This document shows positions 1 through 6,409 of a stretch of 10,000 nucleotides of DNA, one piece after another. Position 1 is the first letter of the stretch; every line of letters starts with the position of its first letter. This stretch comes from an uncultured Actinomycetes bacterium. GTDB taxonomy: Bacteria; Actinomycetota; Actinomycetes; S36-B12. The translations under genes and the position numbers were made by a program. The notes under the pieces are model-generated. The model saw only the letters and a program-made list of their open reading frames with translations, had not been told where the DNA came from and did no database searches. The DNA lies in contig CAINGG010000539.1 of the NCBI GenBank assembly GCA_903848435.1, positions 1-10,000 on the forward strand, written 5' to 3'.

Positions 1-732
1 CGCCTTCCCTCCGTCGGCGACCTGTTGTGGCCGATCGTGGGCGGTGCCATCGGCATCATCCTCGTGGCCGTTGCCCTCGTCGTGACCCCGCGAGGAGAAG
101 ATCGTCTCGGCCGCGCGGTGCTGCGCGGATGGTCGGCAAGTCCCAACGGCGGCTTCTGGGCTATTCCCGTAGCCACCGCCGTTGCCGGTGCGGGCGCGAC
201 CGTCTTCGCGGTCCTCATCGATCGCGTCCTGGTCGTCATCTTCGGCGTGATGACGTGGCTGCTGCGCCGGGATGCGCCGCTCAAGCAGCAGCGACGTACG
301 TCGTGGATCGACCAGGCGCCCGTGATCGCGCTCGTCATCGGCCTCGTGCTCAACGTGCTGTCGGACGCGCCGACGTGGACGGCCAGCGCCCTGGAGTGGA
401 GCGCACCCCTGATGGCCATGGCCGGCGCCGCCGTGTTCGTGGGCTCGGTCCTGCATCCTTCGCAGCGCATTCCCTGGCGTCCGGGGATTGGCCCGTGGGT
501 GCTCCTGGTGGGCGTGCGTGTCGCGATGTTCGTGCCCCTGGCGCTGATCGCGCCGGAGATGGGGATGCACGTGGTCTTCCTGCTCTTCGCCTTCTCGATC
601 CCGGCATTCTTCCCACCGCAATTGTCGATTCTCTACGGCTACCGCGACCCCGTCGTTGCCGCTGCCGTGCGCTGGGGCTGGATCTTCGCCCCGGTCGGCA
701 TCGCTGCGGCGATCCTCGCCGCCCGAAGCTGA
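1..732 (+). CDS. multi-pass membrane protein, function unknown (5' end outside window)
   Basis: The reading frame is open from base 1 to the TGA at 730-732, giving 243 visible residues. A TTG at 25 could serve as a start, but the frame continues upstream without a stop, so I treat the gene as 5'-truncated by the window. The visible part is very hydrophobic. Likely membrane segments lie near residues 10-29, 52-73, 74-88, 107-121, 134-152, 166-184, 189-205 and 223-241, joined by short basic or Trp/Pro-containing loops. I do not recognise the family with confidence. The C-terminal half (a Gly/Leu-rich helix ending in an Asn, then a later helix with a Pro and a YGYRDP loop before the last helix) loosely recalls AEC- or BASS-type carriers. 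That is a weak impression, not an assignment. The next gene begins 17 nt after its stop but has its own -10 box, so it need not be co-transcribed. No link to carotenoids is evident. Confidence 0.6.
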   Translation, partial: RLPSVGDLLWPIVGGAIGIILVAVALVVTPRGEDRLGRAVLRGWSASPNGGFWAIPVATAVAGAGATVFAVLIDRVLVVIFGVMTWLLRRDAPLKQQRRTSWIDQAPVIALVIGLVLNVLSDAPTWTASALEWSAPLMAMAGAAVFVGSVLHPSQRIPWRPGIGPWVLLVGVRVAMFVPLALIAPEMGMHVVFLLFAFSIPAFFPPQLSILYGYRDPVVAAAVRWGWIFAPVGIAAAILAARS

Positions 733-733
733 C

Positions 734-749
734 GCCCTACGCTGACGGA
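734..749 (+). promoter_or_regulatory. -10 element for a leaderless transcript of the CrtD-like gene
   Basis: The hexamer TACGCT at 738-743 fits the actinobacterial -10 consensus TANNNT. It is followed by exactly 6 nt (744-749) and then the GTG start at 750. This spacing puts the transcription start at or next to the start codon. There is no well-placed Shine-Dalgarno; the only purine run (GGAG) abuts the start. The surrounding string GCCCTACGCTG at 734-744 recurs almost unchanged before 2232 and 4814. No convincing TTGAC-type -35 is visible at the usual distance. Confidence 0.55.
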
Positions 750-2216
750 GTGGCACGAGTCGTCGTCGTCGGAGCCGGAATGGGCGGCATGGCGGCGGCC
801 GTGCGCCTCAAGGTCAAAGGCCACGACGTCACCATCCTCGAGCAGTCGGCGAGACCCGGCGGCAAGCTCGCGCGCTACGAGCGCGACGGCTTCGTCTTCG
901 ATACCGGGCCCAGCCTGTTCACGCTGCCAGCCGTCTACCGCGACCTGTTCTTGAAGACCGGCGGCGCCCTGGAAGACGCCGTCGACATCCAGCCCCTCGA
1001 CACCGCGTTCCGCTACCGCTTCGCCGACGGATCCACCCTCGAGGTGCCCGGGGTCGACCCCGGGCGCATTGCGCGGGCGATGGGCGATCAACTCGGGGGC
1101 AGCGCCAGCGATGACTGGCGCGGGCTCATGGCACGGGCCGGCGAAGTGTGGCGCATCACCCGCGGACCGTTCCTGCAGTCCCCGCTCGAAGGAGCGGGCA
1201 CTCTCGTGCGCCTCGCAACCGATCCCCGCGAGGTACGCGCGGTCGCGCCGTTCACGTCGCTGCGCAATCTGGGCCGCAAGCACCTGAGCGATCCACGTCA
1301 GGTGACACTCCTCGATCGCTACGCGACCTACCAGGGATCCGATCCGCGCAAGGCACCGGCGGCGCTGATGACCGTGCCCTACGTCGAGCAGACGTTCGGT
1401 GCCTGGCACCTGGGCGGCGGCGTCGCCACTCTCGCTGACGCGCTCGCCGCTCGCTGTGCGGAGCGCGGCGTCACCATGCGCCTGAATGCCGATGCCGCGC
1501 GCATCCTCACGAATGCGGCCGGCGTCACAGGCGTGCAGCTGGCCGACGGCGAGTTCGTCGACGCCGACATCGTCGTCGCCAACTGTGACGCGACCCGCCT
1601 TTACACCCATATGCTCGACGATCCGCGCAGTCGCAAGCCCCTCCGTCGCATACGACGCACGACCCCTTCCCTGGCGGGCTTCGTGATCCTGCTGGCGCTG
1701 CGCGGCCGTACCGAGGGCGTGCGACACCACAACGTGTGGTTTCCCGACGACTACGACGCCGAGTTCGATGCGGTGTTCGGCGGGCGCCCGGTAGCAGATC
1801 CCACCATCTATGCCTGCGTACCCGATGACGAGCGGATGCAGCCCGATGGCGACCACGAGTCATGGTTCGTCTTGGTCAATGCCCCACGCAGCGGCCCCGT
1901 CGACTGGGATGCGCTGCGTGAGTCCTACGCCGATCACGTCCTCGATGTCATGGCTCGCCGCGGCTTCGACGTGCGCGATCGCATCCTGTGGCGTGAGGTG
2001 CGCACCCCCGCCGACCTCGACCGGTCGGTGCGCGCACCGGGGGGATCGATCTATGGCACGAGCAGCAATGGCACGCGCGCAGCCTTCCTCAGGCCCGCCA
2101 ACATCTCACCGGTCCCCGGGCTCTACCTGGTCGGGGGCTCAGCCCACCCGGGAGGCGGGTTGCCCCTGGTCGGTATCAGCGCCGAAATCGTGGCGGAGGC
2201 GGTAGGCCGCGCCTAG
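750..2216 (+). CDS. CrtI-superfamily FAD-dependent carotenoid desaturase/oxidase, CrtD-like
   Basis: This 488-residue protein has the full length and architecture of a bacterial phytoene-desaturase-type flavoprotein. The N-terminal FAD-binding Rossmann motif is VVGAGMGG (Gly8, Gly10, Gly13), with the ribose-binding Glu31 ending beta-2, then RPGG at 35-38 and FDTGPSLFTLP at 50-60. The C-terminal FAD/substrate signature is GGSAHPGGGLPLV. That HPGGG-LPLV ending resembles CrtD-type (1-hydroxycarotenoid 3,4-desaturase) and related late-step enzymes more than the GSGTQPGVGVPMV ending of true CrtI, which is carried by the paralogue at 3296-4809. I therefore infer a late desaturation or oxidation step rather than phytoene desaturation, but sequence alone cannot fix the substrate. 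The GTG at 750 is chosen because it directly precedes the Rossmann fold and follows a leaderless -10 box; the frame is open far upstream only in the shadow of the preceding gene. crtE follows after 15 nt. If the neighbouring crtI is really dead, this paralogue might take over phytoene desaturation. Confidence 0.82.
   Translation: MARVVVVGAGMGGMAAAVRLKVKGHDVTILEQSARPGGKLARYERDGFVFDTGPSLFTLPAVYRDLFLKTGGALEDAVDIQPLDTAFRYRFADGSTLEVPGVDPGRIARAMGDQLGGSASDDWRGLMARAGEVWRITRGPFLQSPLEGAGTLVRLATDPREVRAVAPFTSLRNLGRKHLSDPRQVTLLDRYATYQGSDPRKAPAALMTVPYVEQTFGAWHLGGGVATLADALAARCAERGVTMRLNADAARILTNAAGVTGVQLADGEFVDADIVVANCDATRLYTHMLDDPRSRKPLRRIRRTTPSLAGFVILLALRGRTEGVRHHNVWFPDDYDAEFDAVFGGRPVADPTIYACVPDDERMQPDGDHESWFVLVNAPRSGPVDWDALRESYADHVLDVMARRGFDVRDRILWREVRTPADLDRSVRAPGGSIYGTSSNGTRAAFLRPANISPVPGLYLVGGSAHPGGGLPLVGISAEIVAEAVGRA
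1046..1065. repeat. 20-bp perfect palindrome inside the CrtD-like gene
   Basis: Bases 1046-1055 (GCCCGGGGTC) are the exact reverse complement of 1056-1065. In RNA this could fold as an 8-bp G+C-only stem with a UCGA loop. It lies about 100 codons into the gene and encodes roughly PGVDPG, so the symmetry may be a by-product of Pro/Gly codons in a GC-rich genome. No function is implied by position, and no second copy was noticed. Confidence 0.5.
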
Positions 2217-2231
2217 CCCTAGGCTGGCGGC
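2216..2231 (+). promoter_or_regulatory. -10 element for a leaderless transcript of crtE
   Basis: TAGGCT at 2220-2225 matches TANNNT and is followed by exactly 6 nt and the ATG at 2232. The 11-mer GCCCTAGGCTG at 2216-2226 differs by one base from the motif ahead of the CrtD-like gene and the mannosyltransferase gene. There is no Shine-Dalgarno in front of the ATG. It sits in the 15-nt gap after the upstream stop, so crtE could be transcribed both from here and by read-through. Confidence 0.55.
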
Positions 2232-3296
2232 ATGACCTCCCCGCTCGACGCCGAAGACCTGCGCCCGCGGGTGCAGAAGGTCGTCGATGACTTCATCGCC
2301 GGTCACCACACGCTGCTCGACGGCATCAGCGATGACCTGTCGCCCCTCGTGGACGCCGTGAGCGACCTGCTCGGGGGCGGCAAGCGCCTGCGCCCGGCGT
2401 TCTGCTGGTGGGGCTACCGCGGGGCAGGAGGACCGGACACCGAGGAGGCCCTGCGCGCCGCGGCCGCCCTGGAGTTCCTGCAGGCCTGCGCCCTCATCCA
2501 TGACGACGTCATGGATGGCTCCGACACCCGCCGCGGCATGCCGTCCGCTCACCATCGCTTCGCCATGCTGCACCGCGGATCCGAATGGCTGGGCTCGCCC
2601 GAGGCCTTCGGCGTCGGCGCGGCCATCCTGCTCGGCGACCTGTGCCTGTCGTGGGCTGACGAGCTGCTGCTCACCAGCGGCATGAGTGCCGACGCCCTCG
2701 CGCGCGGCAAGAGGGTGTACGACGACATGCGCACCGAGCTCATGGCGGGCCAGTACCTCGACCTGCTCGAGCAGGCGCGCGGCGGCGGATCGGTCGAGCG
2801 CGCGCTGCTGGTGGTGCGCTACAAGTCCGCGAAGTACACCATCGAGAAGCCGCTGCACCTGGGCGCCGCCCTCGCCGGGGCCGGTCCGGACGTCTTCGCG
2901 GCCTACACCGGCTACGGCCTTCCTCTCGGAGAGGCATTTCAGTTGCGCGATGACGTGCTCGGCGTCTTCGGCGACCCTGCGGAGACGGGCAAGCCCGCGG
3001 GCGACGACCTGCGCGAGGGCAAGCGCACCGTGCTCATCGCGACCGCGATGGAGCGCGCTACCCCAGCGCAGGCGGTGGAGATCCGCCGGCACCTGGGCGA
3101 CCCGGGTCTCGATGCCACCGGCGTGACCACCCTGCGAGACGTGATCGCCGACACGGGCGCCCTGGCGCATGCGGAGGGGCTCATCACCGACCTGACCGAC
3201 CAGGCGCTCGCCGCGCTCGATGCCGTCGACCTCGCACCGCCGGCCACCGAGGTGCTCACCGGCCTGGCCTACGCCGCGACCCGAAGGAGCGTGTGA
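2232..3296 (+). CDS. crtE: geranylgeranyl diphosphate synthase (polyprenyl synthetase)
   Basis: This 354-residue type I trans-prenyltransferase condenses isopentenyl diphosphate with allylic diphosphates, most likely to C20 GGPP, the precursor of phytoene. It carries the GGKRLRP motif at 49-55, the first aspartate-rich motif DDVMD at 91-95 followed by a basic RR, the KYT motif near 201, and the second aspartate motif as DDVLG at 240-244 within QLRDDVLGVFGDP. Gly in place of the last Asp, followed by TGKPAGDDLREGKRT, is what I recall for actinobacterial IdsA/CrtE proteins. The residues four and five positions before the first motif are small (Cys86, Ala87), which would leave room for a C20 product; this is inference. 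The ATG at 2232 follows a leaderless -10 box. The stop overlaps the crtI ATG by one base (TGATG), so the two are translationally coupled. By neighbourhood it corresponds to idsA2 of mycobacteria. It may also supply prenyl chains to other pathways. Confidence 0.93.
   Translation: MTSPLDAEDLRPRVQKVVDDFIAGHHTLLDGISDDLSPLVDAVSDLLGGGKRLRPAFCWWGYRGAGGPDTEEALRAAAALEFLQACALIHDDVMDGSDTRRGMPSAHHRFAMLHRGSEWLGSPEAFGVGAAILLGDLCLSWADELLLTSGMSADALARGKRVYDDMRTELMAGQYLDLLEQARGGGSVERALLVVRYKSAKYTIEKPLHLGAALAGAGPDVFAAYTGYGLPLGEAFQLRDDVLGVFGDPAETGKPAGDDLREGKRTVLIATAMERATPAQAVEIRRHLGDPGLDATGVTTLRDVIADTGALAHAEGLITDLTDQALAALDAVDLAPPATEVLTGLAYAATRRSV
3284..3289 (+). promoter_or_regulatory. ribosome binding site for crtI
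   Basis: AAGGAG inside the last codons of crtE lies 6 nt before the ATG at 3296. It favours that ATG over the in-frame GTG at 3293, which would be only 3 nt away. The leadered, SD-led start contrasts with the SD-less starts at 750, 2232 and 4814 and fits crtE-crtI co-transcription. Confidence 0.7.
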
Positions 3297-4809
3297 TGGC
3301 TCGCACCGTGAGCGGACCGACCGATCGCGTCATCGTGGTCGGTGCGGGCCTCGCTGGGTTGTCCGCCGCCATGCGCCTAGCCGGTGCCGGGCGCCAGGTC
3401 ACCGTGCTCGAGCGCGAGAGCGTGCCCGGCGGTCGCGCGGGGCAACTCGAGCTCGACGGCGCATCGGGCACCTACCGCATCGACACCGGCCCCACCGTGC
3501 TGACGATGCCGGATCTCATTGCGGACGCCTTCGACAGCGTCGGCGAGGACATGGACGACTGGCTCGAGCTCTCGCCTGTCGCACCCCTCTACCGCGCGTT
3601 CTATCCCGACGGCTCTCGTCTTGACGTGCACGCCGACGTCGACGAGATGGCCGAGGAGATCCGCACAGTGATCGGCCCCCGCGAAGCCGCCGGCTACCGT
3701 CGCTACGTCGACTTCGTCTCCGAGCTCTACCGCTACGAGATGACCGACTTCATCGATCGCAATATCGACTCCCCCTTCGACCTGCTCACCCCCAACCTCG
3801 CCCGCCTCGTCGCGATCGGTGGCTTCCGCAAGCTCGCCCCCAAGGTGCGCGAGTACCTCCGCGACCCGCGGACCGAGCGCGTCTTCTCCTTCCAGGCGAT
3901 GTACGCCGGGCTCTCTCCCTACGACGCCCTGGCCATCTACGCCGTCATCGCCTACATGGACTCCGTGGCCGGCGTCTTCTTCCCGAAGGGCGGCATGCAC
4001 GCGGTGCCCCAGGCGATGGCCGCAGCGGCGGAGAAGCATGGCGTCGAGTTCCGCTACGACACCGAGGTCACCCGCGTCGAGACCCGCGGGCAGCGCGCCG
4101 TGGCCGTGCACACCGCCGGCGGCGAGCGACTCGAGGCCGATGTCATCGTGCTCAACCCCGACCTGCCCGTCGCCTACCGTACCTACTCGGCCGGTCGCCC
4201 TGGTCGGTGCGGCGCCTCGACTACTCGCCGTCGTGCTTCCTGCTGCTCGCCGGATCGTCAGCGTCGTACTCGCAGATCGCCCACCACAACATCCACTTCG
4301 GACGGTCCTGGAAGGGCGTCTTCCACGAGCTCATTGACGAAAAGCGGCTGATGAGCGACCCGAGCCTGCTCGTGACCAATCCCTCGCACTCCGACCCTGG
4401 GCTCGCGCCCGACGGCAAGGAGATCTACTACGTGCTCTTCCCCACACCCAACCTCGATGCGCCGATCGACTGGCGCACCGAGGGCCCGCGCTACCGCGAC
4501 GAGGTCGTGCGCGTGCTCGAGGAGCGCGGCTACCGCGGCTTCGGCGACGCGATCGAGGTCGAGTCGATCACCACGCCCCTCGACTGGGAGCAGCGTGGCA
4601 TGGAGCGCGGCGCGCCGTTCGCAGCCGCGCACTCCTTCCTGCAGACCGGCCCCTTCCGCCCCAAGAACATCTGGGGCGAGAACGTCGTCTTTGCGGGCTC
4701 GGGCACACAGCCCGGTGTCGGCGTCCCGATGGTCCTGGTCTCCGGACGACTCGCTGCCGAGCGCGTACTCGGTCGTGATCCGCTCTATCGCTCGCGCGCC
4801 CTACGCTGA
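3296..4809 (+). pseudogene. crtI: phytoene desaturase CrtI, split by a one-base deletion
   Basis: Together the two halves make a canonical bacterial phytoene desaturase of about 504 residues, the FAD enzyme that converts phytoene stepwise to lycopene. The first half, read from ATG 3296, has GAGLAGLSAA (Gly16, Gly18, Gly21), Glu39, VPGGRAG at 43-49, RIDTGPTVLTMPDL from residue 61, and the CrtI-typical stretch around AMYAGLSPYDALAIYA and FFPKGGMHAVPQAM. Good homology ends at Arg295 (codon 4178-4180); the frame then runs on to a TGA at 4349-4351, giving a 351-residue product. The second half is in the -1 frame from about 4183 (SPSCFLL, AHHNIHFGR, MSDPSLLVTNPS, IYYVLFPTPNLDA, FAAAHSFLQTGPFRP) and ends with GSGTQPGVGVPMVL and TGA 4807-4809. 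A GTG at 4207 could start it on its own, giving 200 residues. One extra base at the junction would restore the whole protein. It is either a genuine loss of function or an assembly error; both halves look otherwise undamaged, which favours a recent event or an error. Confidence 0.88.
4178..4186 (+). other. frameshift point in crtI
   Basis: The upstream frame reads V-A-Y-R through codon 4178-4180, and the downstream frame reads L-L-G-R-S-P-W from 4183. Two bases (AC, 4181-4182) are left between them, so one base is missing. A single G between 4180 and 4181 would give GAC and the sequence YRDLLG, which is what I expect in this family. The site has no homopolymer and no slippery heptamer, so neither programmed frameshifting nor a typical homopolymer miscount explains it readily. 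Confidence 0.8.
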
Positions 4810-4813
4810 TCGC
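4798..4813 (+). promoter_or_regulatory. -10 element for a leaderless transcript of the mannosyltransferase gene
   Basis: TACGCT at 4802-4807 is followed by exactly 6 nt and GTG at 4814. The 11-mer GCCCTACGCTG at 4798-4808 is identical to that at 734-744. It is embedded in the last codons of crtI (GCC CTA CGC TGA), so the promoter overlaps the crtI stop. No Shine-Dalgarno precedes the start. It would give the mptA-like and crtB genes their own transcript, independent of crtE-crtI. Confidence 0.55.
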
Positions 4814-6409
4814 GTGATGCGATCTGGGCCCATCGGGTCCTGGCTGGACGGGCGCATGCTTGCCCGATACGGATTGCCGGGCTTTGCCGGATCACTCATG
4901 CTCACCATCGGCGCCTTCGGCGTCGGCTGGCTGCCGCTCAAGACAGGCGTCGTGGAGATCGTCTATGTCGAGGCGCTGCGCGGCACGACGCTCGGCACCT
5001 TGATGTCGCGCGCGCTCATCTTCGTCGGAGTGGCCCTGCTGCTCCAGGCGTGGCTCATGCTCGGCCACGATCTGCTGGCTGACCGGGACGATCCGCACGC
5101 CCTTGTCACCGCGACTCCCGCGTCGATGACGGCCGTCCTCGTCGTCTGGTGCGCGCCCCTCCTGATCGCACCACCGCTTTTCAGTCGCGATGTCTACAGC
5201 TACTTCGCGCAGGGCCGGGTCCTCGACATGGGCGCCGACCCCTACTCCACCGGCGTCTCGGTGGTCGATGGATGGTTCCAGGACGGCGTCGACCCCATGT
5301 GGGCCGAGACGCCCACTCCCTACGGTCCCTTCTTCCTGCTCATCTCCCTCGGGGTGGCCAACTTCGCCACCGACCAGCCCGCGCTGGCCGCGCTCGTCTT
5401 CCGCGTCATCGCCCTCATCGGCGTCGCACTGCTCGTGGCCTACGTGCCACGGCTCGCCTTCCTGCACGGGATCAACCCCGCTCGGGCCCTGTGGCTCGGC
5501 GTGCTCAACCCCCTCGTCGTCATGCACTTCGTCGCGGGCGCGCACAACGACGCGCTCATGGCCGGCCTCGTCGTCATGGGCCTGTGCCTGGGGGCCGAAC
5601 GCCATGCTGCCTGGGGGTCGGCAGCCATCGCGCTTGCCGCATCCATCAAGCCGATCGCCTTCCTTGCGCTGCCCTTCGTCGGCCTGCAGTGGGCGGGCCT
5701 GCGCTCGGGGTGGTGGCAGCGCATCCGCGGGTGGCTGCTCGCGGGCCTGGTCGCCGGTGCGGTCTTCCTGGCCACCGCATTGCTGGCCGGTGTCGGGTTC
5801 GGGTGGATCAGCGCCCTGTCCGCACCGGGCGAGGTGCGCACGTGGCTGTCGCCGCCCACGGCCATCGGCATGATCGTCGGCGGTGCGACTACGTGGCTGG
5901 GCCTGACGATCGACAACAACATGGCGGTCGCCATCGCCCGCATCATCGGCGCACTCGCCGGCGTGGGCGTGGTCCTGTGGCTGATCCTGCGCCCCGAGGG
6001 ACGCAGCCCCGTGCGCGGCTGCGCGCTGGCCTTCGTCGCGGTCGTTGTGCTCGGCCCGGCGTTCCAGCCGTGGTACCTGCTGTGGTTCCTGCCGCTCTTC
6101 GCCGCGACGGGCCTGACGTCCACCCAGTTGCGGTGGGTCATCGTGCTCATCGCGGGCTTCTCCCTGCACGGCATGGCCGAGTCGAGCTCCACATCCGACA
6201 ACCTCTTCGAGTTCAGCGACGGGCTGGCGATCCTCGCGGCGTTCGCCGTGGTCGGGCTCGTCCTGCTCGTGAGCCCTCGCGAGCGACGCCTGGTGCTGGG
6301 CGGGCCGCTCTCGCACGGCCTCGTGCCCGTCGACGCGCCCGCGCGGGCCCGGGCGGAGCAGGCGGTGTTCCGTGGCAGGATCGGTCCGCAGGAGGGCCGG
6401 ACTGAGTGA
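4814..6409 (+). CDS. mptA: polyprenol-phosphomannose-dependent alpha-1,6-mannosyltransferase (MptA/MptB family)
   Basis: This 531-residue integral membrane glycosyltransferase of the GT-C type has a dozen or so hydrophobic segments. In mycobacteria and corynebacteria such enzymes extend the alpha-1,6-mannan backbone of lipomannan on the outer face of the membrane, using polyprenyl-phosphate mannose. Visible signatures are SRDVYSYFAQGRV near 124-136, with the acidic residue (Asp126) in the first outside loop where GT-C enzymes keep catalytic carboxylates; TPTPYGP near 167-172; GINPARALWLGVLNPLVV and AGAHNDALM (His244-Asn-Asp) near 219-249; and PWYLLWFLP late in the chain. The GTG at 4814 is preferred for its fit to the leaderless -10 box; ATG 4817 is the alternative and changes one residue. 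The stop overlaps the crtB GTG by 4 nt. I choose MptA over MptB because the neighbours (idsA2-like synthase upstream, PknL-like kinase downstream) match M. tuberculosis Rv2173-Rv2174-Rv2176; by sequence alone MptB is equally possible. A direct carotenoid role is not indicated, though a sugar transfer role in the pathway cannot be excluded. Confidence 0.85.
   Translation: MMRSGPIGSWLDGRMLARYGLPGFAGSLMLTIGAFGVGWLPLKTGVVEIVYVEALRGTTLGTLMSRALIFVGVALLLQAWLMLGHDLLADRDDPHALVTATPASMTAVLVVWCAPLLIAPPLFSRDVYSYFAQGRVLDMGADPYSTGVSVVDGWFQDGVDPMWAETPTPYGPFFLLISLGVANFATDQPALAALVFRVIALIGVALLVAYVPRLAFLHGINPARALWLGVLNPLVVMHFVAGAHNDALMAGLVVMGLCLGAERHAAWGSAAIALAASIKPIAFLALPFVGLQWAGLRSGWWQRIRGWLLAGLVAGAVFLATALLAGVGFGWISALSAPGEVRTWLSPPTAIGMIVGGATTWLGLTIDNNMAVAIARIIGALAGVGVVLWLILRPEGRSPVRGCALAFVAVVVLGPAFQPWYLLWFLPLFAATGLTSTQLRWVIVLIAGFSLHGMAESSSTSDNLFEFSDGLAILAAFAVVGLVLLVSPRERRLVLGGPLSHGLVPVDAPARARAEQAVFRGRIGPQEGRTE
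6391..6396 (+). promoter_or_regulatory. ribosome binding site for crtB
   Basis: GGAGGG lies 9 nt upstream of the GTG at 6406, within the last codons of the mannosyltransferase gene. Together with the GTGA stop/start overlap it fixes the crtB start and implies translational coupling. Confidence 0.7.

Noticed and set aside
639..1856. 405-codon open frame antisense to the CrtD-like gene
   Set aside because: Long antisense frames are expected opposite GC-rich coding sequence. The translation shows no recognisable motif, and the plus-strand protein is clearly real.
27..2216. The CrtD-like gene read as one 729-residue fusion starting near base 27
   Set aside because: The first 241 codons are Arg-rich shadow of the upstream membrane protein in another frame. 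The flavoprotein fold begins immediately after GTG 750, which also has the -10 box.
2139..3170. 343-codon open frame antisense to crtE
   Set aside because: It lies wholly opposite a gene with both prenyltransferase aspartate motifs, shows no domain of its own, and has no initiation signal.
4170..4190. Programmed ribosomal frameshift in crtI
   Set aside because: There is no slippery heptamer, homopolymer, or obvious stimulatory structure at the junction, and CrtI is not known to use recoding. A simple one-base deletion or error fits better.
4892..6316. 474-codon open frame antisense to the mannosyltransferase gene
   Set aside because: The translation is dominated by Asp, Glu, Gln, Arg and Gly without motifs, as a mirror of a hydrophobic protein would be. 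It is a shadow.
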